DNA of 64,000 bases from Triangularia verruculosa (Eukaryota; Ascomycota; Sordariomycetes; Sordariales; Podosporaceae): contig MU864012.1 of the NCBI GenBank assembly GCA_033296885.1, forward strand, positions 1 to 64,000, in the 5' to 3' direction. Under the pieces are notes generated by a model, which worked only from the letters and a program-made list of their open reading frames with translations, searched no databases and was not told where the DNA came from. Made by a program: the position numbers and the translations under genes. Below, piece after piece: positions 20,757-31,267 of this stretch (positions are counted from its first letter, which is position 1; the number at the start of each line of letters is the position of its first letter).

Positions 20757-22931
20757 TTACTCGAGCAACTTCAGTTGAAGATCTAGTATCATAACCGGGG
20801 TAACACAAATACTAGGATCCTCTTCCTCATTTAATTCCACGCTGATCTCGACTTTGACTTTCCTTCCAGAAGAGGGGACCCGATAATGCCAACCAGGTGA
20901 AGATGTAGCAGGGCCATTGGTCTGGAAAATGCTCCGTCCATCAAACACCGTTCCTCCATCGTTGGAAGTTGGCATCCGACTCTTGTCCACGACATGTGTT
21001 TCCACTATCGTAGTATTGCCGCCGTTCAGCTTGCCATCAAAAACGCTCATCATGACAGCCTCAGCCTTGCGGCAGCTTTCGAACTCGAACTTGTCCAGCT
21101 GATTCTCCAGGAACGCTCTGGTCCCAGTGTCCAAACCTTCCAGGCTGGCCAATATGATAAATGACTTCCTAATATTCCAGCGGACGCACCCTAGAAAGAA
21201 GTTGACGGGAATACAAGTTGTGTCGGTGTCCTCTATGTATCCGTGCACGAAGAAGGCAGACCACCCTTTGGTTGTCTTTATGGTGCTGAAAAACACATTA
21301 TCGTGTATATCCCAGTGGGTCCTCGGCATAGCTCGGCACTGTTCTACCTCCAACCTGGGGCTTGACGGACGTAGTCGCAGCTTTAGTGCGCTGGATCGAT
21401 TACCGAGAACGGGGTTGAAGCCTGGACACCAGGGAAACTCGGTGGGAAGCTTCGTTCCCAAAGTCACTGTTTCCACCAGCGTTCTGTTGACGTCTTTCCA
21501 TGGCTCATAACCACCATCTGGTCCCACACAAGACCCCCAATAGGATAGCTTCCACGGCTTGTATCTCACATACCGCCCTCCACCAATCTTGCGGATCATC
21601 ACACCGATAGGCATGCCATCTATCATGCAATGAGTGTCATAAATGCACTTGTTGCCGTCGTCTTTGTCAATCTCGCTGAAACGAAATATTAAACTGGCTT
21701 CCACCTGGATGCCCCTAGGCCCAGACCTGAGATTCCGGTAGGTAGAGTCGGCCAGTGTCGCTTCGAGCTTGCCAGCACACGAAAACTGCCGAGGTGAAGT
21801 TGCAAACATCGACGCCCAAGGAGCTCTCTTGGTCGTTATTCTACCATTTTCGTCGTCCTCCTCTCCTTCCTCTTCGATTCCGTCCGTCCATACAAACAAA
21901 CTCAGATCCGCCAGCTCTTCCACAATGATCTTCTGCAAGCGGCAAAAAGCAGCCTCTCCCTCCCCGTACAACAGCGGCATGTTCACATTGAATATACCCA
22001 GCAAACAGTACGCCTCATCCTCCCTCCTCGTTGTCTTCCTCATCGAGGCCCAGCTCATCCGTCTACCAACGGCATAGTGCTCCAATCTCTTCTCTCCCCT
22101 CAGTAGTTCCTCCGGGATTGTCGTGATCCTGGACAGCAACGAGCTCAGACTGTCCTTCGTGCCGCGTTCGTTCCAGTCTCTGTCGTAAAAGATCACATGC
22201 CTCGGCGCGATCAATTCCTGGAGCGTCCATCCCCGCTTGAACCACCTGCAGTGAGGAAGGGCTTCGTCCAGGTTTTTGTCGGCTGCAGCTGGGTCTAGAT
22301 CGGATAGGTAGACGAAGCACACTTTTGCTGCCGCGTACCAGGCGTACATTGAGTTGATGGATTCGCTGAGCTCGGCTGACGAGTCTTTGTTGATGCAGCA
22401 TGTGTCGACCCAGGCGTGTTTGAGACCATGGCGATGGGCAAGACGCATGGTCTGCCTGATTTTGTCATAGCCGGGCTCTTTCTGTTGGAGAAGGGTGTTG
22501 TCATCGTTTTTGTTTGTGCTGGAGTGAAGGGTTATCATGCAATGGATAAGACAGAATATCGAGATGGCAATCAGATTCAGGACTAGAGCGAGTTCTCCCA
22601 GAAGGTCTGAATTTGCTGAAGCGTCAAATGTCCAGCGATAGCCGAGAGAGACAAGGTAAACGGATGGTGGAAGGAGGATAGCTACGACTTGCGGCCAGGG
22701 CCCAGGAGAATGAGTGAAGAGGTCAAGCTCTTTAAATGTTACTTCGCTTGGTTCGTCCCAGGTATGTGACAGGATGGCGTATGAAGAAATGGTGGATGGA
22801 GGTCCGATGTGTTCGGCTGTCCTGATCGGTAAACGTTCTGTAGAATTTCTCGCCGACCTGAATATGCCTCGAAACCTGCCGTCATTATCTGCGCGCGCGG
22901 AACCGTGAGGTTTGGTAGTTAAAAGGCGCAT
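20757..22931 (-). CDS. HET-domain protein with a hydrophobic insertion inside the HET domain
   Basis: A single exon of 724 aa from ATG 22931. The HET domain (PF06985) is recognised by YAILSHTWDEPSEVTFKEL (residues 51-69), GYDKIRQTMRLAHRHGLKHAWVDTCCINK (154-182), AELSESINSMYAWYAAAKVCFVYLSDL, CRWFKRGWTLQELIAP, FYDRDWNERGTKDSL, RRMSWASMRKTTRREDEAYCLLGIFNVNMPLLYGEG. HET domains trigger cell death when incompatible hyphae fuse; the full length and C-terminal layout resemble HET-E-like sequences without NACHT/WD repeats. Between HET blocks 1 and 2 there are about 78 extra residues (73-150) with two hydrophobic stretches (VVAILLPPSVYLVSLGYRW and LALVLNLIAISIFCLIHCM), absent from the HET gene at 62014. 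No good donor splice site was found that would make this an intron. Confidence 0.88.
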   Translation of the reverse strand: MRLLTTKPHGSARADNDGRFRGIFRSARNSTERLPIRTAEHIGPPSTISSYAILSHTWDEPSEVTFKELDLFTHSPGPWPQVVAILLPPSVYLVSLGYRWTFDASANSDLLGELALVLNLIAISIFCLIHCMITLHSSTNKNDDNTLLQQKEPGYDKIRQTMRLAHRHGLKHAWVDTCCINKDSSAELSESINSMYAWYAAAKVCFVYLSDLDPAAADKNLDEALPHCRWFKRGWTLQELIAPRHVIFYDRDWNERGTKDSLSSLLSRITTIPEELLRGEKRLEHYAVGRRMSWASMRKTTRREDEAYCLLGIFNVNMPLLYGEGEAAFCRLQKIIVEELADLSLFVWTDGIEEEGEEDDENGRITTKRAPWASMFATSPRQFSCAGKLEATLADSTYRNLRSGPRGIQVEASLIFRFSEIDKDDGNKCIYDTHCMIDGMPIGVMIRKIGGGRYVRYKPWKLSYWGSCVGPDGGYEPWKDVNRTLVETVTLGTKLPTEFPWCPGFNPVLGNRSSALKLRLRPSSPRLEVEQCRAMPRTHWDIHDNVFFSTIKTTKGWSAFFVHGYIEDTDTTCIPVNFFLGCVRWNIRKSFIILASLEGLDTGTRAFLENQLDKFEFESCRKAEAVMMSVFDGKLNGGNTTIVETHVVDKSRMPTSNDGGTVFDGRSIFQTNGPATSSPGWHYRVPSSGRKVKVEISVELNEEEDPSICVTPVMILDLQLKLLE

Positions 22932-23675
22932 CGTTTGAAGTGGTGCCGAACGATTGTGGGTAAGAAGATGCAGCTAAAAAGGATAACACGATCCTGATGA
23001 AATGGGTGGGACAAAAGCTGGGGTAGGCATTGGCTCGACTTTGACCCCTCACCGGGCTGAATCTCGTCTTCATCATACTTGTAACGAACCTTAGTCAATA
23101 GCTGCGCTTAGACAGGGAGAAACGTGTGGTTAGGCGCCTGCTTTCCATAAGGCGTTCGCAGCCTGACACAAAAAGGGTTAGCGCTGAATATATGGTGTGC
23201 ATGAATCTCCCGAGGGGTTGTTGCATGCATGATGCAGGGCAGCCGCCAAGACATCCGAGATGTTCGCTGCGGACTGCTGTGGCTTCCAGAAGGCAGACAG
23301 GCAGAACATCTGTGTGACGACCTCGAGAGATAAGCCACCTAGCAACTGCATGGCACCCTAACATGTCCATAACAGTTACAAGACGCTATCTTGAAGTTGA
23401 TCAGACAATAATCAGTTGTCGACACCAAGCATTTCACAAATAGGGTTAGGGTTGCATCTACCCTTGACTACCCCTATCTTACCCCTGACGACCCTAACAT
23501 CAACAAACACATTTCACCACAAAATTTACTTTCAAAATGCCAATCAGTACCCAAAAAAACTCAATTCTCTTCACATCATCCAAACGCCAAAATAACACCC
23601 CATAATAACCAACCTAATCATTCCCAAAAAAAAAACCCACCTTTCCTCCCCTCAATTCATCAACAACCACCACCC
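22932..23675. other. Intergenic region
   Basis: No recognisable gene. A telomere-like tagggttaggg stretch occurs at 23442-23452, and the 3' end is rich in A and C homopolymers (23620-23650). Confidence 0.5.
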
Positions 23676-26600
23676 TCAAGAACTAATATCCATAGGACTA
23701 CCAGACACCGCCGGTCCAGGCACCCCATACGGCCCCTGGACTACATCCCCCACTCCCCTCAAAATCTGCCCTCCCCCTTGACTCATCGTCATCCCACCCA
23801 TCACCACATCCTCATCCGCCGCCCCATCCCCCTGCGCCTTCGCCAGTCCCCCCGCGGCCCCACCAGCAACTTGATTCTGCTGTTGTGCTTGCGCCTGCTG
23901 CTGCACCACCACCTGGGCCGCCTGCGCGGCGTTTTGGTTGAGATCCTGTCGGACTTGTGCTAGTTGGCCTTTTGCAGCGATGGTGGCCTTTCGTTTGTTG
24001 TTTTGGGCTTGGGCTAGGGGTTGGGATTGGGCCCCGGGTTTGGCGAGGGGGGAGATGGTTTTGCGCTTTTTGCCGCGGGGGGATTGGGCGGGGGGTTGGG
24101 GTTGGGGAGGAGGAGGGGGGGCGTTGGGGGGAGGGGGGATGGGGTTGTTGACTGGGTGGGGGGGGTTGGTGCCGAAGCGCGCCACGCCGGATTGGAGTTG
24201 TTGGGCGGCTGCTTGGGCGAGGAGGTCGAGGGGGTTTGCGGGGGGTGGGAGGGGGGCTAGGGGGGGGGGTTGTTGGGGTTGTTGGGGTTGTTGGGGTTGT
24301 TGGGGTTGTTGACCTTGTTGACCTTGTTGACCTTGTTGTCCCTGTTGTCCCTGTTGTCCTTGCCCCGCGCCTCCATGGGGCCCAGGAGGAGGTGGAGGCG
24401 GTGGTGGTGGGCCAGGTTGTGGTCCCGGAGGCGGAGACTGATACGGAGGGATGAACGGACTGTTCAGGGGAATTCCTCTTGGTGTAAGAGGCGGCGGCAG
24501 GAAGCCACCCTTGGCCTTCGGAAGCGAGAATTTCCCGTTCATATGCCCATGGTGCCACTCCCAACCCCAAATATGTTTTTGGAGTAAACGGATACGCCTC
24601 CTGATCGGTACGTCGGACGCAGGGATCTGGATCGGCCGGTCCCTAATAGTTTGCTTGAACTTTTCCAACTCCTCCATATCGATGACCTCACCTGCAGCGG
24701 CACGACGGTCTATTTCTGCCATGGCATGTTTATTGACCTCTTTCTCTCTGTCATGGATCATACCCATAAACTCTCTCCGGGCAAACTCCTTGGCCTTTTC
24801 CGCACACTCGGCGGGCCACTGAGGGGCGTGCCGGTATGGGTGGGTGTTGCTGAATTCCTCGAGCCCTGCGACCCAGGCCAGGTAGGGCCCCGGAGGATGC
24901 GGTGGCGGCCTGCTAGCGAGGTGTCTGTTATAAGCCTCGTCCCACTGCTTGATATTGTGCAGAGTTTTCAAGTTCGCCTCGGCTTGTTCGTAGATAGCTC
25001 GCTGGTCAACCCATCTCCGAGCAAACTCTTCATATTCTTGCTGGCTCAGGTTTTGTATCCGCTGCTGGTATTCAGGTGGTCGGGTGGTGAGCCAGTAGTT
25101 ATACTGCATCTGGCGTTTGTATTTCCATTCGCGATATTGCCTTGTATTCGCTCGCGCCTGCGCCTGCCCCTGGGCGGCAGCATTCGCCGGGATATTTGGA
25201 GGAGGGACCGGAGCGGCTGGTTGGGGAGGTGGTGGCGTGAAAAGTGCGTCTTCTATCCATGCTGAAAACTGCCCATGGGACCACCAATCCTGGGCGTGAT
25301 GTGGTACCCTCCACCAGTTCCTGTCCCAGTCCCGGGCGTCATGGTTGCCGTACATATCTGCCGACTCATCGTAGTCCTCGCACGTTACTATTGCATCATC
25401 CATGATTTCACTCATCGAGGGCCGTTCGTCTGGATTTTCTATCATGCAACGTGCTAGCACCTCTTTCAGGTGAGAATCCACCCAGTCGGGCAAAGCCAGC
25501 ACGTATCGGCCATAACAATCGAAGTCTTTTTCCACCTCCTGACTTCCGTCGGCGGCCAGCCCGTTTATGTGTGGTTTGAATTTGATTTTGCTGGGAACCG
25601 GCGGTACTTGGGGGTATTTTCCTGTTATGAGGGCCATCATTGACTGGGCAGCCTGCCAGAGATTGTTTTTCCAACTGTATTTGCCCGCCACCTTGTGCAA
25701 AAACAGCTCCTGGGGTAGTTGAGGGACGTAGTCCCATTCTTCGGAGAATTGTTCAGGGGAGAGAAAGTAGGTTTTGGCCCACGACCTCATTGTCCACAGC
25801 ATCATGCTAAAACGACGTCAGCTGCTGTTTGTATTACCCGGTGCGTTCGGGGCTGCCTTACGGATTACGAAGCATCTCCGGGGTTACCTTGGTGGACAGG
25901 CCGAAATCTGACATCTTCAGAATAGGGACAAACCCGTGAGGATCATCATCATAGCCTTCGTTCCGGTCGCCAACGATGTCTAAGGTATGTTGGCATCAAG
26001 GTTAAATGACTATCCCGCAGCACCTTTGTGTCTCAGACTCACAGTTGGATGGATCAATGTCGAAATGAACATTGTTCTCGCCGCGAACATCCATGAGTGC
26101 CAGATCAATTAAACCCCGGCTGTCATAAGCCTTTTTGTTCCGAGGGAACTCAAACTCGAAGATCGCCCTCAGCACTGCAATATTCCAAGTTGTCAGCTGT
26201 AGGCCCTAGGTGGAATCACGAGGTAGGCTTACTGCATAGCCATATTTCCCACAGGAACCAGTTTGGGGGGTAGCGAGGCGTGCCCGAGTACCACAAGTTG
26301 GAAATCACTTGTGCCAAACTGCCATTTGCCAGATATTCCAACAAAATCACATGCGGCGTCGCTACAGGCGCAGTAGGATTTGAACTGGGCAGACGGTCGC
26401 CCGGCGCCGGAGCATTGATCGGAAGTTGGAAGTCATGCAAGTCTTCGAGCTGAACAATATGTTCGCAGTCCGCGAACTCTGATTGAAACGCAGCTTCGTG
26501 GAGCAGGCCCTCGGCCTGACCCGGTCTCAGAGCTGTTTTGGCCACAACTGGTCTAGTCTTGCCATTCGCGTCGGTGCCTTGAAACAGGCAAGCGAGCCCG

Positions 26601-27124
26601 TTCCCGCCCCATCCGAGCACGCACTGATACTTTAGGTCGAAGTACGTCGTCAGATAGTCTTTCAGCGTGTCTCGAGCCGCCGGTGCCAGCGGGTCCGTGG
26701 TGAATTTGTTTGGTGTAGCTCCCGGAAAGAAGGCGGCACCGTAAATCTTGGCAAATTTCGTACGCGGTTGGGAACGAGGGAACTTTGTAGACGGCCTGGG
26801 GCCCTGGTACATGTTTGGGAGGGGCACCATCGGCGGAAGGTAAGGGTCTGGAAGTACCACATCGTTTACCCTGACGTTGAAACCCTCCTCACGGAATCTG
26901 AAAAAAGACCAACGATATTTTTGTTTCTTGCCGTCTCTTATCATGGGCCCCGAGTACTGTCCAGACATCGGCCCTTGGGTTACGTTCCGTGGATTCACTA
27001 CCCGGTATCCCGCCGGCGGAGCTGCCACAACAAGCTGACCTTGTTGCGGCACAACTTGCCCTCCCCCCATCTGAACTCCCTGCATCGGGGCCGCGCCGGG
27101 CTGGCCCTGGTTTGGTTGCGCCAT
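23676..27124 (-). CDS. Fungal protein kinase-like protein with long Gln/Pro-rich C-terminal tail
   Basis: The exons are 26233-27124, 26043-26174, 25862-25979 and 23676-25806, encoding 1090 aa; all three introns are GT-AG. Residues 1-60 are Gln/Gly/Pro-rich. The kinase domain shows a glycine loop GWGGNGLA (171-178), VVAK Lys196, ILLEYLANGSL hinge, a catalytic loop HFDIDPSN (Asp336, Asn341; the usual HRDLKP is changed to HFDIDP) and DFG at 366-368, then VTPEMLRNPMMLW, SPEQFSEEWDYV and ARCMIENPDERPSM (subdomain XI). All core catalytic residues are present, so activity is possible. The remaining ~550 residues are charged helical sequence, then Pro-rich, GQQ/PQQ and Gln-rich tracts. Its targets are unknown. 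The last exon holds a trinucleotide-repeat stretch at about 24270-24360. Confidence 0.85.
24265..24362. repeat. Coding trinucleotide/hexanucleotide repeat in the kinase gene tail
   Basis: Perfect runs of tgttggggt-type and tgttgacct-type units encode PQQ and GQQ repeats on the minus strand. Such runs vary in length between strains. Confidence 0.8.
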
Positions 27125-27553
27125 TGTTGTCGAGTTGGAATCGAAGCCTCAAGGTTTGGCTCGGCGAACAGACCGTGTTCAAGTCGGGCACTCCGGTTCT
27201 TGTAGCCAAATAACACCATGTATTGTGATTCGTATCAGCATGGCCTATATCTCGATACCTCAACAACAAAGAATGGTCTTTCGTAAAGACCACACCCACG
27301 GTTGCACGATGCATCCGGAATCCACACAAAGAAATATCAGCCAGGTACGCATTGTTCACTGAATTTGTGTACACCTAATTGAGCATATGGGAATAGCCCA
27401 AGACGTGCGTCAAGGCTTGTGGCACATGCAGCACCTGAGCTTCGGACATTGGAGGGGAAGTCCAGGCTTCCACCAACCCCTGACTCAGCACATTCATGTC
27501 AGGTCGTGAAGTTGTTCTTTCATCATCTCAATACCACCAATGGGTAGGCAAAT
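27125..27553. other. Divergent intergenic region
   Basis: This is the shared upstream region of the kinase-like gene (minus) and the EthD-like gene (plus). No separate gene was recognised. Confidence 0.5.
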
Positions 27554-28280
27554 ATGGCCTCCAAACCAGGCATCATTGCCGTGCGCTCCCGTCCTTCTCC
27601 ACTCCTGACCTCTATCGTCTTCCAAAAATGGTACGAAGACATCCACATCCCCGATGTGCTGGGGACCGGCCATGTAAAATCCGCAACAAGATACCACACC
27701 TCCGACTCAAGCTCAATGCCTTTTCTTGCCATCTATCAATTACCAGACATGTTCTGGCTGCACGAGGATGACTGCAAGTTCTGGAAGATACCACTCCGCA
27801 GCGAAGTCCTTCCTGGTGACAATACCAGCATCTTTGACGTTGCTGAGTTCAAGACGGAGTTCTTTGAGATGATTGACACGGTGCAATTTGGCAAACCTGC
27901 TGATGATGACAGCGATGTCGCGTCAAAACTGTTGCTCAGTTCCTTCGACCTCGTAGAAGATGAGGAGAGTGGGGATTCGAGCTCACTGCACAAAGCGGCG
28001 CTCGCTAGGTTGGGAATCACAGAGTCGAAAACTTCCGAGTCTGTACGCTCAACACTCTTCAAAGTCGATAAAACTCGTCCTCATCATCCCGCAATGTCAA
28101 CACCAGTCGCAGCACCAGACGAAAAGCAATGTCTCTGCATGGTAGGAAATGTTCTTTGTTCACTTCCCCGTCAGAAACTAACTAAAAATACAGCTGGAAT
28201 ACACAGGCGATTTGAGTCTCTCGCCTCATGATGAAAACAATCAGCGAGTCGAATACACGCTTCTTAGGGCTTTCAAGTGA
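27554..28280 (+). CDS. EthD-like (dimeric alpha-beta barrel) protein
   Basis: The exons are 27554-28141 and 28194-28280, with an intron of 52 bp (donor gtagga, branch ACTAAC, acceptor tacag). They encode 224 aa from ATG 27554. The N-terminal 110 residues (FQKWYEDIHIPDVLGTGHVKSATRYHTSD...PFLAIYQLPDMFWL) have the layout of ferredoxin-like EthD/NIPSNAP-type domains: a short strand, a helix with WYE.HIPD, then a strand. A second, weaker half (residues about 190-224, CLCMLEYTGDLSL...VEYTLLRAFK) closes the protein. It is probably cytosolic, and the substrate is unknown. It ends 4 bp from the end of the convergent minus-strand gene. Confidence 0.75.
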
Positions 28281-28284
28281 TGAT

Positions 28285-28600
28285 TTAGATCTTGCCGTCC
28301 TTCTTCTTGGACCAGAGCATCCACCCGCAAGCGATCCCTACTCCAACACCGGTGATGGTTCCGGCTCTCCTGTTTCAAGTTAGATACGGCTGATGGCTGG
28401 AAATACGGAGATGGGATGGCATACCAGTTGACTGGGTTCTTCTTTGGGCTCGGGGGCTCCGACCCTTGTACGCCGCCGAGCTCTTCGCCCTCGGTGTTGA
28501 CATAGCGGACTTGTTGGCGGCAGGCGGGGAGGATGGCTCTCTGGGGAAGGCGGTATGTGACGGCTCTGGAGAGGGTGGTGAGGGATCTTGCTGGTGACAT
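28285..28600 (-). CDS. Small mitochondrial-type single-pass membrane protein
   Basis: The exons are 28425-28600 and 28285-28369 with a 55-bp intron (donor gtatgc, acceptor acag), encoding 86 aa. The N-terminus is Arg/Ser-rich and lacks acids (MSPARSLTTLSRAVTYRLPQ), as in mitochondrial presequences. A Gly-rich hydrophobic segment (GTITGVGVGIACGWMLW) is followed by a lysine tail (SKKKDGKI). The size and topology resemble small inner-membrane proteins of fungi, but I cannot name it. Confidence 0.75.
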
Positions 28601-29426
28601 TTTGATCGATGCTTGTTGTTTTCTGGTGGTTGAGTGTGGTTATTGTGTGATGTTTTGTTGCAGGAAGTGAAAGCAAAAGATTGGCTCAACTCGACAACTG
28701 TTTTAAGACACAATGAATGACGCGCCAATGGAAGCGATGATGAAAGCAGGTGCCTTGCTAAACAGAGCGGTCCACTTTCCCTTCCTCCCGTCCTGAAGCA
28801 GATCGATGATGGAGAGGAAGTATGACGTCATCACTCTGTTTTGTCCGCCATGTGTTTTGTTTTGGTTTTGACCAATTGAGTGAAGGCAGGTATCTTCAAC
28901 TGCCATTTCCATTATCTTGCATCAGACACAAATGAGAAGAAAAGGTGGGCTCGAGCTGATGCGTCCTGTTGCCTCTTGTCCGCATATCAGAGGCATATCT
29001 GTATCCCGCGCCTGCCCTCCAGTCATATATCGACGTTGCCGCCCCATGGGGCAGGCAGTTTAAAAGGCGGATTTGATTGGAGACAGCTGGCACCGCAAGA
29101 GGCATCATATGTGGTGGAAGCCAATGAAAAGCTGCAGGAAAAGAGGGCCAGGTATGCCTCCCAGAGGGGTCGACACCCACCCAACTCCCAAACGCAACAT
29201 GTCCCGCTCTTGGTGAAGAGGGGTTGTCTACTTAAGTCCGTTCTTTGTCCGACCAAACTCCCAACCTACCTCCTAGCAGACAACACAGCTCGAGGTCAAC
29301 ACATCATCAGCCCCTTGGGGTCTAGGAGGTTTGGCCTACTAGGCTTTGTACGGTATGTTTTCATGATCGTGTCTGTTGCTGCGTGGCAATAACTGATGGT
29401 GTACAGGTTACTGTCAACAGAATTAA
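28601..29426. other. Intergenic region, probable 5' exon(s) of the C2H2 gene
   Basis: About 0.8 kb upstream of the zinc-finger gene. A good donor (gtatgt at 29352) and acceptors (gtgtacag, gtcaacag near 29406-29420) suggest an intron just before the open frame, so an upstream exon with the start codon may lie here. I could not identify it. Confidence 0.45.
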
Positions 29427-30368
29427 TCCCGCGCCGGCGGGGACGCGCCGAGTCCCCGCGTTCAACAAATCTCGCAGCAATGGAATAGTGATCACGTTGC
29501 GGAGTTCTCTCAAGGCGAGGAGTGCAGTTGGGACAATGCCGGCTTATTCTTGTTTCCGGGACCCTTGGATATCCATGCGTCGTCTGACTTGCCTCCTCTC
29601 TCTGAAGATGTCTCCCATCCAGGTCGCTTGGTGGAGGGGTGCAATGGTAGTGGTGTTGGGTTGGATACATTGGGATTGGGAGTATTGGGTAGCGGATGGG
29701 GAGTGGGTGGAAGCGGAGGGCCTCTCGACGTTCAGACGGATTTTCTTCCCTCGTTGGAGCTGCAGCCATTCGGCATGACATCCTGGAACTACGACAACGT
29801 ATTGCCATGCCAGCCTTTGGAACCTTGGCACACAGCTGAACCACAGACGATACCGTTTGCCGGCGGGCCAGCAGGCACGACGGTGTTACAGACACCTGAC
29901 TGGACGAGCCCGGGTGATGACAGTCTCGCACTTGCCTTTCCTGAGATCTCTGAGCTAGCTCTCTTGTTCGACCAGGGGACCGACGCCAGCAACGGCCAAT
30001 CGACAGTAACGTCAGCTGGTGTCTCGGCCTCTGCCTCCCCGTCAACCGGGAGTTTTTCAGATGCGGGAAGCTTTGGGTCAATACCTCCGCCGAAGACTGT
30101 TCAGGGACACTCATATGGTGACAACGCCTCGGGACCGTCTAAGCGCAAATCCACCGCCAAACGACACAAGGGATCCGACAGCAAGCCGTTCAAATGCCGA
30201 ATTGACGGCTGCCATCGGCGGTTCAAGCTAAAAACGGATCTTCAAAAGCATCTCGGGACGATCAGGCACGGTGGCAAGAAGACGATTTGGTGCACGTGGT
30301 GCGTCCAAGGCTTCACGAGGAAGTATAACTACCAACGGCATCTGAGGACGGCTCATGGAGGGGGTTGA
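29427..30368 (+). CDS. C2H2 zinc-finger transcription factor (5' end unresolved)
   Basis: The frame is open from 29427 to TGA 30366-30368. The C-terminus has two C2H2 fingers: CRIDGCHRRFKLKTDLQKHLGTIRH and CTWCVQGFTRKYNYQRHLRTAH, preceded by a basic patch (SKRKSTAKRHKGSDSKP) likely serving as nuclear signal. The N-terminal part is Ser/Gly/Pro-rich and acidic (an activation-type region). The first in-frame ATG is at 29775, but coding-like sequence (SQQWNSDHVAEFSQGEE, GLFLFPGPLDIHASSD) extends upstream to 29427 without ATG, so a 5' exon is likely. Short C-terminal two-finger regulators of this style are common in ascomycetes. Its targets are unknown. Confidence 0.75.
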   Translation, partial: SRAGGDAPSPRVQQISQQWNSDHVAEFSQGEECSWDNAGLFLFPGPLDIHASSDLPPLSEDVSHPGRLVEGCNGSGVGLDTLGLGVLGSGWGVGGSGGPLDVQTDFLPSLELQPFGMTSWNYDNVLPCQPLEPWHTAEPQTIPFAGGPAGTTVLQTPDWTSPGDDSLALAFPEISELALLFDQGTDASNGQSTVTSAGVSASASPSTGSFSDAGSFGSIPPPKTVQGHSYGDNASGPSKRKSTAKRHKGSDSKPFKCRIDGCHRRFKLKTDLQKHLGTIRHGGKKTIWCTWCVQGFTRKYNYQRHLRTAHGGG

Positions 30369-31267
30369 GGGAGAGGGGGTCACTGAGGTGGGGTCCAATG
30401 GCGCCGCACTGAGAAGTGAAGGAATGGAATTGGATATACATGGGTTACGTTGGGCACTGCAAGTGCTCGGCGGGAAGGGGGACAACCACGCGTTCTCGAC
30501 TATGACTCTCTGGAGGCATAAGCGAGCGCGAATGTTCCGGCACAGGCTGCACCATTGCAGGCGGCGGTTGTCCCCTTGGTTAGGATTTCTTGACATTTCG
30601 GCATGGGGGGCCATATTCCATGTTCGACGTCGTGTTGTGGAGTGGTCCTGGGAAGCACCATTGCATCGAAACATGGCATGTGGCCCCCCGATGCCGAAGT
30701 GGAGGATGTCAGCATAGTGCCGGAACATTCGCGCAGACGAATGCCAGTTTCGACTGGAGGGAGCCATAGTCGAGAACGCGGGTACTCGTATGGACCATCC
30801 TCCCGGCTGCTACCCCTCCATTCAGACCATCTGTCCGCAGAACAGTTGGGGTAGCATTTGGGAGGTGGTTTGCACGAGTGCTTTTCTAGTATAGTTTAGT
30901 CAGGTAATGGAATGACTTGGAATCAACGATAATATATCTTTGGTTGCCCACTGGTAACGGGGTGTGACATGCCACACACTGGCAAAAAGCTCAAACGGCG
31001 AGTCGCAGCCAACGCATTTGCGTCGAGATGCTAAATACCTACCTACCTAACTGGAAACGCACTAGACCCGGTCCAGCATCTACCGCGTGATAGAACAGAG
31101 AGACACCCACCTTTGTAGCGATTGATACTACCTAACAAGCGGACCTTGCAGACATACGTTTGCAAATACTTTTAGCTAAATAATCAAGACCCGCTCATTG
31201 CTAGTATGATGTCGCCAGGAGTTCCAGGAAGCTACAATTATTAAAGTCATTTCATTTCTACCAAGTT
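30369..31267. other. Intergenic region containing the fold-back repeat
   Basis: Apart from the inverted repeat, this is the shared 3' flank of two convergent genes. It has a TACCTACCTACCTA run at 31036-31049. No gene was recognised. Confidence 0.5.
30489..30780. repeat. Imperfect fold-back (inverted) repeat, ~290 bp
   Basis: Both ends carry cgcgttctcgactatg on opposite strands (30489-30504 and 30765-30780). Further inside, gcgcgaatgttccggcac (30526-30543) pairs with a copy ending at 30734, and ttcggcat-ggggggcca (30597-30614) pairs with 30682-30698. The arms are about 130 bp with small indels around a loop near 30625-30670. It has no coding content. This looks like a MITE or a fold-back transposon relic. 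Confidence 0.75.

Noticed and set aside
23442..23455. Telomere-like tagggttaggg stretch
   Set aside because: Only about two units; too short for an interstitial telomeric array, and similar heptamers occur in coding DNA (50707).
30228..30767. A 179-codon minus-strand frame
   Set aside because: It covers the end of the zinc-finger gene on the opposite strand and the fold-back repeat; low-complexity product with no motif.
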